Below are positions 47,580 through 57,112 of a stretch of DNA of 64,000 nucleotides, piece by piece (position 1 is the first letter of the stretch; each line of letters starts with the position of its first letter). The position numbers and the translations under genes were made by a program. This DNA is from Podospora pseudoanserina (lineage: Eukaryota; Ascomycota; Sordariomycetes; Sordariales; Podosporaceae), in NCBI RefSeq assembly GCF_035222485.1, contig NC_085920.1, forward strand, positions 5,890,001 through 5,954,000, given 5' to 3'. Below the pieces are notes generated by a model. That model made no database searches. It worked only from the letters and a program-made list of their open reading frames with translations, and was not told where the DNA came from.

Positions 47580-48842
47580 GCTCGCTCGCTTGCGCTTCAT
47601 CCCGAGACACAAGCTGCCCGATCGCCACGAAGCGAGGGCGCTGATTGGCCGGAGGCACAAATTGACATGGATGCCATTGGCTTTCTGGGACAGAAGCCGC
47701 ATCAACTTTCTCGCAGCGTTTCCCAACCGCACGCACGGCGCTCCAAGAGGTAGATGCAGTTGGCGCCCAGCAATTTGCTCTGCTACACGAAAGAAGAAAG
47801 CCAGCGCTTTGTGTCCCCTCCAAGATCCGTACGGCCGCCATTTTCGTGTCCAAGACGGCCGCTGTGGACGGCGAGCCACTGGCCCTCCCGGCACTTGAAA
47901 AATCTGGGGAGTCGATGTGCAGGCGCCTCGCTGGCCAACTGTGAAGACCGCCAAATATTCGATGAATATTGGACAATGGCATGGCAGATGAGCCAATGAC
48001 AGCTGCCTTCCTGCAGTCAAGATCCTCCAAGAATCCATATCTGCAAGGTACACTTTCCTCTTTTGTTATTGAGGGTGTGTGGGTGTGTGGGTGTGCTCCC
48101 CCCTCTCCCTACCCCACGTCTGAGAGCCGCAGTTGCTGAGTACTGTTGAGGTTTGACATTTCTCCGCTCTCTTGCAGAGAGCTGTCGGATTCCATCCTTT
48201 TGTGCCACCCTCCGTCAGACGGCTCTGACATACCCCCTTGCCATCCCTTTCTCTCTCTCCCTGCGTGGTGTTTTGGAATCGCGGAGCTGCCACCCCAGCA
48301 TCCCTACCACCAAGCACCTCCTGCTCCGTCCTCCTGCCGCTCAGCTCGCCGTGCCCTCATCCTGGTCTTCCTGGTCCCGGGATGCTTGGCGGCAACGTCC
48401 CATGTCTTCTTTTTCTTCGCTGGAGACTCGCCAGGGCTCGAAACTGCTTGGCTTGCTGGGGTGTGAGAAACGTCGGCTTGGCGGTATCGTCGGATCGCCG
48501 TCGCAGCATCCACCCTCGCCAGCCATTATGCCTCTTATAATGCCCACCCACGATTCTTTTACCCCTCTGCTCCCTTCTTCTTCGACCATGTCCCCTTCTT
48601 GCGGCCTGTGGTGATTTGTGTGTCGTTTTACTTTCTTTCCTTCATTCGTTCCTTTCTCGCCCCTTGTGGGTTGTACATTCTCCGTCGACACTAGCTGTCG
48701 TTTACCATTCCTTAACGACTTTTCAACTTTTCTGACGGTCTGGTACCATCTGCGCTTACGATTTCCTTCCTCTTCTCGACGGTCCGCCGATCTACATATC
48801 TCTCTCTCGTTGTTAGAAAGTTCTCGACTCTCAAACGCCATC
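47580..48842. promoter_or_regulatory. Divergent intergenic region upstream of the Asn-rich gene
   Basis: 1.26 kb between the small minus-strand gene and the Asn-rich gene. TTATAAT at about 48535-48541 lies some 300 bp before the ATG at 48843, and a long CT-rich leader follows. Open frames in the leader look like by-products of its composition. Confidence 0.4.
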
Positions 48843-49109
48843 ATGTTGATGAAGAACGCGGTAGCGGCCCTGATGGGTTTGGCCATGGTTGCCGAGGCGG
48901 CATCAGTTCACCAGTACGGAACCCCGACAAGGACTGTAGGAAGACGGCAGTTTGGCAAGAAGAACAACTTCGGAAACCGCTTCGGTAATGGTCAGTTTGG
49001 TGGTGGCCAGAACGGCCAGAACAACAACAACAACAACAATGGCCAGAACAACAATGGCCAGAACAACAATGGCCAGAACAACAATGGTCAGAATAACAAC
49101 AACAACAAT

Positions 49110-49150
<41 letters not shown>

Positions 49151-49958
49151 CGGGGAACAACAACCAGGCGTCGGAGACTTGTCTGGCTGCGGCTGCTCTC
49201 CAGACTGGTTCTCAGTCTACCGGCCAGAACGGTGCCCAGGCTGCAGATGGTCAGGTCAACTCTGCTACGTAAGTTGTCAATGCCGACTTCATAAACTTTG
49301 TGACCTGTTGCGAGACCTGGAGGTATATTGACAGTTGATAAATAGTGACAATGCCAACTTCATCAACTTCTGCGAGGGCAAAACATTGACCAACGGTCTG
49401 CAAAACCGGGATGGCTCCTGCAACGGTATCCGTAAGTTGCAGTCTTCTCAGCTGTGCTCCAACCTCGATCAGAGCTAACACTACACAGCAATGGGTGAAA
49501 TTCCCTCCGCCAACCGCATGGTCTCGACTGTCATTCTCAACCCCAAGAACGGCGATGATCTCGAGCCGCTCACGACCTTCCAGATTCAGGTCAATGTCGC
49601 CAACATGCAGCTCGGCGCCTTCACCAACGCCACCAGCACCTACTACTCGGCTCCCCAGACCCTCAACGGAGGCGGCCAGATCATTGGTCACACTCACGTC
49701 ACTGTTCAGGACACTGGCAACACCTTGAACCCCACCCAGCCCCTGGATGCCACTGTCTTTGCCTTCTTCAAGGGTATCAACGATGCTGGTAACGGCAACG
49801 GTCAGCTCGCCGCTGAAGTCACTGGTGGTCTCCCTACTGGCTGCTACCGTGTCTGCACCATGTCCAGTGCTTCCAACCATCAGCCCGTTCTGATGCCCGT
49901 TGCCCAGCGTGGTTCCCAAGAGGACTGCCGCTACTTCTCTGTTGGTGGTGCTTGCGCC

Positions 49959-49996
<38 letters not shown>

Positions 49997-50543
49997 CGGC
50001 GGTGGCAACAACAACAACAACAACAACGGTGGCAATAACAACAACAACAACAACAACAATGGCGGCAACCAGGGTCAGAACAACCAGGGCCAGAACCAGG
50101 GCCAGAACCAGGGCAACCAGGGGCAGGGTAATCAGGGGCAGCAGAACAACCAGGGCAACCAAGGTAATAACCAAGGCCAGAACAACCAGGGAAACCAAAA
50201 TAATAACCAAGGCAACCAGGGCGCCGGAAATCAGGCGGGCGGAGGTTCGGGGGCCGGAAACAACGGCAACGGCAATAATGGCGGCAACAATAACAACAAC
50301 GGAGGCGGTAACGCCGGTGCTGCCATTGCCGGCATCCAGCCCCCTCCCGTGACCGACTCTGGCAACGCGGACCGCCCGTTCGCAGTCAACGGTAACACCT
50401 TCGTGACCAGGCAGGAGGCTCAGTTCCGCGCCTGCGCCATCCAGAACAACGCCTGCGCCGGCGCCGTCAACTCTGGCCAGGCTCCTGGTCGCACCGTCCC
50501 TGACTGCAATGCGCAAGAAGCGGCTTGCCGAGCGGCTGCTTAA
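48843..50543 (+). CDS. Secreted Asn-rich protein of the fungal family often mislabelled 'ribosomal protein s17'; frame break in exon 1
   Basis: Exons are 48843-49268, 49346-49431 and 49489-50543. A signal peptide (MLMKNAVAALMGLAMVAEA) leads into an Asn/Gly/Gln tract coded by AAC repeats. At the G4 run 49152-49155 the frame must shift by one base: reading on gives an unrelated peptide, while one G less gives SETCLAAAALQTGSQSTGQ and joins both introns in frame (about 521 residues). The conserved core follows: NANFINFCEGKTLTNGLQ, GDDLEPLTTFQIQVNVANMQ, IIGHTHVTVQD, FAFFKGINDAGNGNGQL and GLPTGCYRVCTMSSASNHQP. A second Asn/Gln/Gly tract (about 115 residues) and a Cys-containing tail (FRACAIQNNACAGAVNSGQA) end the protein. 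It is probably a cell-surface or wall protein; the 'S17' label seen in databases for such proteins has no support in the sequence. Confidence 0.8.
49020..49151. repeat. (AAC)n microsatellite in coding sequence
   Basis: Near-perfect AAC trinucleotide repeat interrupted by a GGCCAG/GGTCAG unit; codes for poly-Asn. A second block lies at about 49960-50060. These are slippage-prone and length probably varies between strains. Confidence 0.9.
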
Positions 50544-52239
50544 GCGTGCTTTGCGCTTGTTTCTCAGCCTGGTGCACACACACACACACACACACACACA
50601 CCACCTCCCAACCTCCCCCTCACAGCGGTCCGCTCCTTTGGGACTTGATCTCACGAATTCGGTCCTGAACGACACTTGAGTTTTCGGAGTCTGTTTTTTA
50701 TGGATGATACCCGGTTTTGTCTTGCTAGCGTCTATGCCTGCTTGCACGCCATGGAATGTCGCGGATGGAAACGTTGTGGTGGGGGATCTGGACAAAATTC
50801 AAGAGAAGGGGGTGTGTTGTGTTGTGTGTGTGTACCATATTTTTACCTTGCTTTTTTTTTTGTTGGTTATTTTTTCTCCCCTCTTAATTTTTGGCCGTGG
50901 CTCTGTTGGTTATTGTTGTTGATGATGATGATTGCAGGCAGGCGGGCGTTGTGTTTTGTTGTTATTGAGATGGATGGATATGGAAGGATGGATGGAGGAC
51001 AATCACCACCACCCCTATCGCTTAGAAAAGATCTTTCCCATGTTTGGAGAGTCGTTTTGAAATGTTTTTTTATTTGGATATATTTTATTTCTCTTTCACA
51101 TTACGGAGAACAGATGACGAAAAATGTAATTGTGATGGTAGTTTAGAGAGGTGATAGGAGAATGTGAGCAAGCTGGAATTCTGAGGCTACCTGGTCTGTG
51201 ACTGGGAGTGGAGGATGAAGAGCGAGTGAATGAGCAGGAAAAGGGGGATCTAACCGCGCCGCGAATAGTCAGGGGTCGGGGGGTCAGGTAGAGAACCAAA
51301 ACGAGGCCTTTTTTTTTTTCTCTTTGCGCTCTGCAGATTCGAATTCGGGTGAGATCTTTTCCGTGAAGTGTTCCGTGTTGAAGGGTTTCATGCCTGTGTT
51401 TCGAATGGTGAGGCTTGGGAAGGACGGGGGTGTGGTGGTGAAACGTGGACAGGCGGGTATATAGGGGGTGACTTTGATCAGGTAAGGGGCCAGGGGCACT
51501 TGCACACATGTCTAAGCTCGTTTCCGTTTTTGGCTGCTTGGTTGAATGGGCTGCGTGTCTGAGATTCAAAGTAGTAGGTACATTGCAAGAAAGAGATGGG
51601 ATTAACTGCTATGTGTTTGTGGGTATGTATTCCACCCGAGTCGTCGTTAGTAGCTCTAACCTGGAATACAAATAACTTCCAAGACGAGTGCTTTTGATGA
51701 ATATACTTTCTATATATTTACCATCATTGAATTGCTCGTCACACACGCTCCTTCTATGCGCACGCTGCTTCTATGTACGGTGGTATATGGTTTAGCACTC
51801 AGCACCAAACCAGTTTGATAAGACACAGGCTTAAAATATTATCAGTAGAAAAATCTGGCAGATCCAAGGAAACCCAACTCTCTCTGACGTGTGGGAATGG
51901 TGTGGCTGCCTGGAAAATTGTCCAAAACCTTCCCGTCTTGATACCTACCCTGAATGCTGCAAGTCAGGAAAGGAGCAGGTGTGTCTACCCTGACATCAGA
52001 TGTCACTGGGTCCCCAACAAACTGGAGGTACTCGGTAGGCAAGAATCAGCCAAAATGAGGAGGTACGCATTGCTTGCTTGCTTCCACCTTCCATCCGCAC
52101 TATTTAGGTGGGTGGACGTGACGGCCTTCTGATGGAATTGCAGCACACATATTTCCCCTCAGCCTTTTGAGTTTCTCTCCCAATCTTCCACCATCCACTA
52201 ACATTCTGATCTCGACCAACCGACCAGCATTTTCAAAGA
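50544..52239. other. 1.7-kb intergenic region, no gene seen
   Basis: Starts with the CA repeat and T/G-rich 3' untranslated sequence. A minus-strand open frame near 51096-51569 has no recognisable features. I see nothing else. Confidence 0.4.
50573..50602. repeat. (CA)n microsatellite
   Basis: About 13-14 CA units, just downstream of the Asn-rich gene stop codon, in its 3' untranslated region. Confidence 0.9.
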
Positions 52240-53833
52240 ATGCCGCTACCGGACACTCCCATTGTCATGCTTTTCCCTCAGAGTCTGGTTCTGCCGGTCG
52301 CCAACGCCAGCAGCATGGCGACAGCAAGGCCCTCTGACATCTTTCCCAACAACCCTCAATCCAGCTATTATGTCACCCTTGACCTGGGTACGCCTCCTCA
52401 ACCAATACGCCTCACGTTAGATACCAGCAGTCCAGGCCTCTAGGTCTGGCCGCCGGCCAATATTATCAACACCAGCCCCCCAGGTGGCAATGGACAGGAA
52501 CAGTACCTACCCAGTCGATCGGACACGGTGGAACTAGCAAAGTCTGCCATGTTTCCCATTAGTGAAAGCTACAAGCACGTCCCAACGGGCGACCCTTTTG
52601 GCCGAGGCGATCTCAAAGTAGATGTGCAAGGCACGATTTGAAGGGACTCTCTACGTGTCCCCGCCACACATGATGTATCGATTGAGGGCATGTCCATCTC
52701 AATTGGGATGCCCAGTTACAGTACTTCTTGGAGTGCAGACGGCACGCCCACTCCCAACAAAACCGGCTTCGTACCCGGCGTGTGGGGGGATTACGGTGGT
52801 GCGGTTGGTTTTGGAAGGGGAGGCACTTTAATGTAGAGGCTGTGTAAACGGAGATACATTCAGTCGAATGTGTTTGGCCTTTTATTTGGGGATGGCAACT
52901 AAGACTAGGGGGTTTGGTACTGGATGGCGTCGACGTGGGCAAGTTTACAGGGCTGTTGGAGCTGATTCCGACACCTGAGCTGACGGCTGCAAACAGCCCT
53001 ATGGACGGAGGGTTTGACACGTACAGAGTTTGGCTGGAGTTCTTGGAGTTTGGCAGTGGGGCATCTTTTGACAATGTCATGTCTGTCCACTACTTAACCG
53101 GGCCTACAGCAGATACTCGCCCGCCTTAGACTATTTTTGCAACGTCTTCAACAAATGCCAACAGACCTGCAAAAAATAACCACACGCATGGCACTATCCT
53201 TCCAACGCCTTCAACCATCGTCTCAACACATTCAACAGATACCAGTAGGCCTATCAACAACTCACCTCACAGGTACGAGAACTCCCGTATCCCTGTGGGC
53301 CTCGAGACCTTCAACGGTTTGACCTACCTTCCCCCGGACCCTGGTCAGAGCCATCTCTACTGACCTGACGACACCGTTCTGGGGGCCGGGTTATGATGGT
53401 CTGGACAGTCAGCAGCCTGCAAGGATACCATGTTCTTGGTTCTAGAGGGAACACTCGCAAGCCAAGTTTACCTTTGGGTTCAAGACGGAGGATGGTAGGA
53501 GGGAGGTGGTGAGAATTGAGGTGCCGATCACGGACTTGACATATGTGGTGTCAGAGACCGGGAAGAGTGAGCTGTGTGCTTTGGGAATTTGTTGGCACGG
53601 ATGAGCGCAATGCGGCGCTGGGGACGGTGGTGATGAAGAATGGGTGCTGGGTGTTGGATGCGAGTGAGATGAAGGTGAGGGTTGTGAGGGGGGTGAATTG
53701 TGGGAGTGAGATTCTTCAGTGGGAGGAGGGGAAGAGATACGAGGGGAGATGTTGGGAGGGAAGGACGGTGGGCGGAGGGCCTAGGAAGAAGAATGGGGCT
53801 AAAAATGCGTATGATGGGGGGTATCATGAGTGA
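52240..53833 (+). pseudogene. Decayed secreted aspartic protease (peptidase A1)
   Basis: From ATG 52240 a short frame reads SSYYVTLDLGTPPQPIRLTL followed by DTSSPGL and then a UAG (52441-52443) continued by VWPP; this is the first active-site motif of pepsin-like proteases (DTGS...LWV) with the Trp codon replaced by UAG. The same frame continues with a UGA at 52639-52641 and later a UAG near 52833. Other pieces appear in other frames: DGVDVGKFTGLLELIPTP at about 52920, FGFKTEDGRREVVRIEVP near 53470 and GKSELCALGI near 53560, the last two fitting the C-terminal lobe. Several stops and frame shifts exclude a working protease without correction. The gene is probably a relic; part of its damage (TGG to TAG) is of the CpA-to-TpA kind typical of RIP. 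Confidence 0.8.
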
Positions 53834-54478
53834 TTCGGCTTCCTGGGATGTATGGGGACTTTGATGTGTGTGGTGATGCTTTCAGACCTCGTTTTCTTCT
53901 GAACAGGTCTTGAAAGATGGTCAATAGGCTTTAAATATGGTCGACAGGTGTTGGGCGAAAGTCAAGAGGCCTCAAAACATAGCTATTCACGTCAGAGATG
54001 GTCCAAAAAGCTTTTGATTCCGTTGTCATGTCTTGAGCAAATCGTAGGTGTGTTCACATAGATAGGTAGACCGTAAACAGCTAGTTTGTTAGATTGATAG
54101 AGGCCTTCTTGAATCGGCATGGGGGTGGGTGGGAGAGGTGTTTGGAGGCTGTCATTCTGCACCAGGGACGACGTGAAGGAGTTGGCGAAGTTAGTATGGT
54201 TAGGTTTCTTTTCACGACGTCTGTTTAGATGTATTTAGGTGTAGAAAGATTGTTATGGTCTGGAGGATATGCTTTAGTTTGGTGGCTCTTGTAGCAATTA
54301 ATCTTTGCCTCGTGAAATAACATGATTCTTTTTCGGTGGCGGCAGTTTTGGCTTCTGGTCGTGATGTGACAACAATGAAGAAGGGAATAGGGGCTGATTC
54401 GTTCGAGCAAGCAGTATTAATTCTCGCTGATATGATCAATAACCTACCACAGAATCAACAATTCATCAATGGATTCAA
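53834..54478. other. Intergenic region pseudogene / tRNA
   Basis: AT-richer than average and without coding potential that I can see. Confidence 0.4.
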
Positions 54479-54569
54479 GGGCCGCTGGTCTAGTGGTATG
54501 ATTCTCGCTTAGGGTACACCCTACAGCATTGCTTGCGAGAGGTCCCGGGTTCAATCCCCGGGTGGCCCC
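54479..54569 (+). tRNA. tRNA-Pro(AGG) with intron
   Basis: The acceptor stem GGGCCGC (54479-54485) pairs with GTGGCCC (54562-54568), with C54569 as discriminator. The D-arm TGGTCTAGTGGTATGA is the usual one of tRNA-Pro. The anticodon stem CTCGC (54504-54508) pairs with GCGAG (54535-54539); the anticodon AGG is at 54511-54513. A 19-nt intron (54515-54533) interrupts the loop after position 37, the canonical site. The T-arm has a CCGGG stem and loop TTCAATC. AGG is read as IGG after deamination and decodes CCU, CCC and CCA. Confidence 0.93.
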
Positions 54570-55502
54570 CATTCTTTTGGCAATTTTCTGTATTATGGTT
54601 GGTGGGTGGTGCTGTTTCTATTGTGTTTCTCGGCTGAGATTGTAGAGTTGCCGTCTTTTTTTTTCGTTGGCCGACTGTGGCATTTCAGAATGAGTTCAAC
54701 AATGGGACAATTTCGTGATAGCGGCTTATGTAACCACCACCGTCCACCGTTACCGTTACACTCCCCTTGCCGCCCAGGCGACCCCTGACGGTGCAAGGGT
54801 CGCTCGGGCCGGCAGGGGTTTGGGCAAGAACATCCGCGTGGGCGGATGGGGCAGGGTTCATCCCTCTCCAATCAATTGTCGCCTGATTGAGACTCGTCTT
54901 GATGGATGGAGAGTTGATGTCGAGTCACTGAAGATATTTAGGGGTTTTCGATTCATTTGTAAGGTTATTTTGGATCATTACTCCGTAGAGCAGGATTGTG
55001 GCTGGCGAGTTGTAACCACCTGACATTTCATCTCATCGTTTCAAGCCTGAAACTGTCACCAGAAGTGGGAGGCCAGAACGGAATGGCCCCGCATTTCCCT
55101 TTTCTTCCAGCGCTGTCGCATCTGAAACTCTTGGTGGCTTTTCTGGTGGTCGGGTTGCCCTTTGGCGCCGGCGTAACCGTTCGTGTTGCCGTTGTCGCCT
55201 GACGCTTTATTCTCTTTTCCTTTCCTTCGCGTTGTCTTGGTGTCTTGGGTTTCGTTCATGTGCTGTCTTGTCTGGACCGGTCCATTCGCTTCTCTCCCTC
55301 CCTCTCCCTTCTTCTCTTCTCTTGACGTTAGGTGATTGATCACCCGTCTCTACCTACCGGTATACCGTACACACGTTCTTTTTTTGATACTACAGCCTGG
55401 AGCTGCTTTTTATTTTCTACTTTTTGCGAATACCCGCTCATTAATTTACGTTTACCTAATCCGACACATACATACCAATACTTCGACGAAAAAAGAGACA
55501 AA
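54570..55502. other. Intergenic region upstream of a small secreted protein
   Basis: No coding sequence seen. The part from about 55205 to 55340 is CT-rich, fitting the promoter or leader of the next gene. Confidence 0.4.
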
Positions 55503-55738
55503 ATGAAGTTCATCGCTGTTGTCATGTCGCTTTGCGTCTCCCTCGCCAGCGCGGGAGTGGTTATCATCCCCATCAAGCCGGAGCAGGTCGTTCCCAAGGC
55601 GTCGGAGGATTGTTACTTTGGGGTTGTAACGCCTATGGGGTGCGGGTATGTTGTTCCCTTTCTTTCTATTATGGGGGTCTTTTTTGGTTCTTTTGCTGAC
55701 TTTGTTTGTGTTTGTGTAGACCTCTCAGGAACAACTAG
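55503..55738 (+). CDS. 53-residue secreted peptide
   Basis: Exons 55503-55645 and 55720-55738, joined over a 74-bp intron (GTATGT...GTGTAG), give 53 residues. A clean signal peptide (MKFIAVVMSLCVSLASA) is followed by GVVIIPIKPEQVVPKASEDC and then YFGVVTPMGC and a spliced end GPLRNN. The mature peptide of about 36 residues has two Cys that may pair. The start has a good context (ACAAAATGAAG) and a long CT-rich leader. Function unknown; a surface or signalling peptide, or an effector-like protein, are possible. The intron also lies in the typical place for very small fungal genes. Confidence 0.65.
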
Positions 55739-56519
55739 ATAATATCACCTCTCGGCATAAACATGATGTGATTGGGGACATGCTCTAGCCCAACGATGGA
55801 ACCGGACAATCGATGGGAGCAAGCGCTTGCGGTGTGAAAAGAGGAGAGTTTGTCGGACTCGCACGGGATGGCTGGCTTGGGGGCTGCTCAAATGGATCGC
55901 GGAGCAACCTGTTGAACTTCAGATGGAATCGAGGTCGGATAGTTTCTCGCCAACCGACAGGACTATGAGAAGGAGCTGGGGAATGCACGAGTTCAATCAG
56001 CAAAGAAGGCCGATATGCTTGTAGAGCAGCAGCGTCTGATGTATGCATCCTGCGGTTTACATCGTTGGTCTGCTTGGATATCTGGGCTTTTACTATGTTT
56101 GGGGAGGAGGGGTTTATGTGATGGGATATTCGATTCTTTTGATACCTCTACTTTTGAGATGTATATTATTTCTGGGAGCATGCCCGTACATTCAAGCACC
56201 TACCCGTCTACCATCATATCCAGTTTATCGTGGTTCGGATAATGACTGCGATAAGCTCGGTCGATTCCTAGCAATTACTTTCACATGAGGATACATGTGT
56301 CTGATGCGACTCCGAATAACTCCAAGAACGTTCGAAGCATTATTCAACATTAAGTATTTCATTGGGTGTATTCATACAATATCCACACCGGCAAACGGCC
56401 CATTCCGCCTACCCCTATTTTTGCCCAACCAACTCCTATCATCAAATATTGTTCGTCGATTACCGTATGAAGGCTGTATGTGATATATGTACTTCCATAG
56501 CTTTGAGCTCTCCTCAGGT
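55739..56519. other. Intergenic region
   Basis: Holds the 3' ends of the secreted-peptide gene and of the minus-strand Asterix homologue. Open frames at 55827-56024 and 56043-56288 show nothing recognisable. Confidence 0.4.
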
Positions 56520-57112
56520 TTAGGCAGGAGGAACCGGGGCAGGAGCCTCGGTCGAGCTCCCCTGTTGAAGACCGGGAGAAGGGGGGAGGAAGAGGGGAAG
56601 GTAGGTAACGATTAGGGACATCACTAATTACAAAAGTTAGCTTCGCTGTGCTGCGTGGGTGGCGGCATTATTGGGGGTTGAACGTACATGACATGCCCAC
56701 GGCAAAGTATCCGGGGGAAGAGTTGCTCTTCTTGGTCTCTTCAGACTCTCCAAGCCAGGACTGGAGGGAGAAAGCAACAGCGGCCCTAGAGTTGAGGCGT
56801 CATGTTAGATCATGCTGAAATGTCGTGTGCGCAAAGAGATGCGACAAAGTGCTGCGGGAAAGGACAGTTGCTCACCATCCAACATAGCGGTTGCGCATGA
56901 AGATAGCCGCCATTGGTAGAGTGGAGGAGAGAGTTGAGGCAAGCTCGGGATTGTCCCCCTTGCTGGCGGGTTCTTGAAAGGGGACAACTATTCCATCGCG
57001 AAACACATATCAGCACTAGTTGGGTCCTGTTCTTCAATTGCACCAAGTGCTTGGCTCTGATGGGGATATACGTACTCAAGTCCGGTCTGCGGGCATCTTT
57101 GGTTGAGGCCAT
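56520..57112 (-). CDS. Asterix homologue (WDR83OS/UPF0139), PAT-complex ER chaperone subunit
   Basis: Four short exons on the minus strand (57112-57076, 56987-56876, 56785-56688, 56623-56520) join in frame to give 116 residues; metazoan Asterix has 106. Introns of 88, 90 and 64 bp have good ends, and the second and third carry CTAAC branch sites. The protein reads MASTKDARRPDLIVPF, then NPELASTLSSTLPMAAIFMR, then RYVGWAAVAFSLQSWL, SEETKKSNSSPGYF and a final hydrophobic segment MSLMSLIVTYLPLFLPP before a Pro/Ala/Ser tail. The order of helix, RYxxWAA, Ser/Lys loop and last helix matches Asterix, which with CCDC47 protects unassembled transmembrane helices during ER insertion. I infer the same function. 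No exon is long enough to appear as a conspicuous open frame. Confidence 0.85.

Noticed and set aside
47298-48053. 251-codon minus-strand open frame
   Set aside because: Arg/Ser/Cys-rich without features, and it conflicts with the frame that holds the small membrane helix.
48153-48614. 153-codon open frame before the Asn-rich gene
   Set aside because: Lies in a CT-rich leader that gives Ser/Pro/Leu-rich chance frames.
49020-49151. Regular repeats that might suggest a CRISPR array
   Set aside because: Plain trinucleotide microsatellite coding for Asn in a eukaryotic gene; no spacers.
49251-50795. 514-codon minus-strand open frame, Val-rich
   Set aside because: The reverse of AAC repeats is GTT (Val), so repeats stay open in all frames.
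56043-56288. Hydrophobic 81-codon open frame
   Set aside because: Looks membrane-like only because of T-rich DNA; no splice partners and no recognisable motif.
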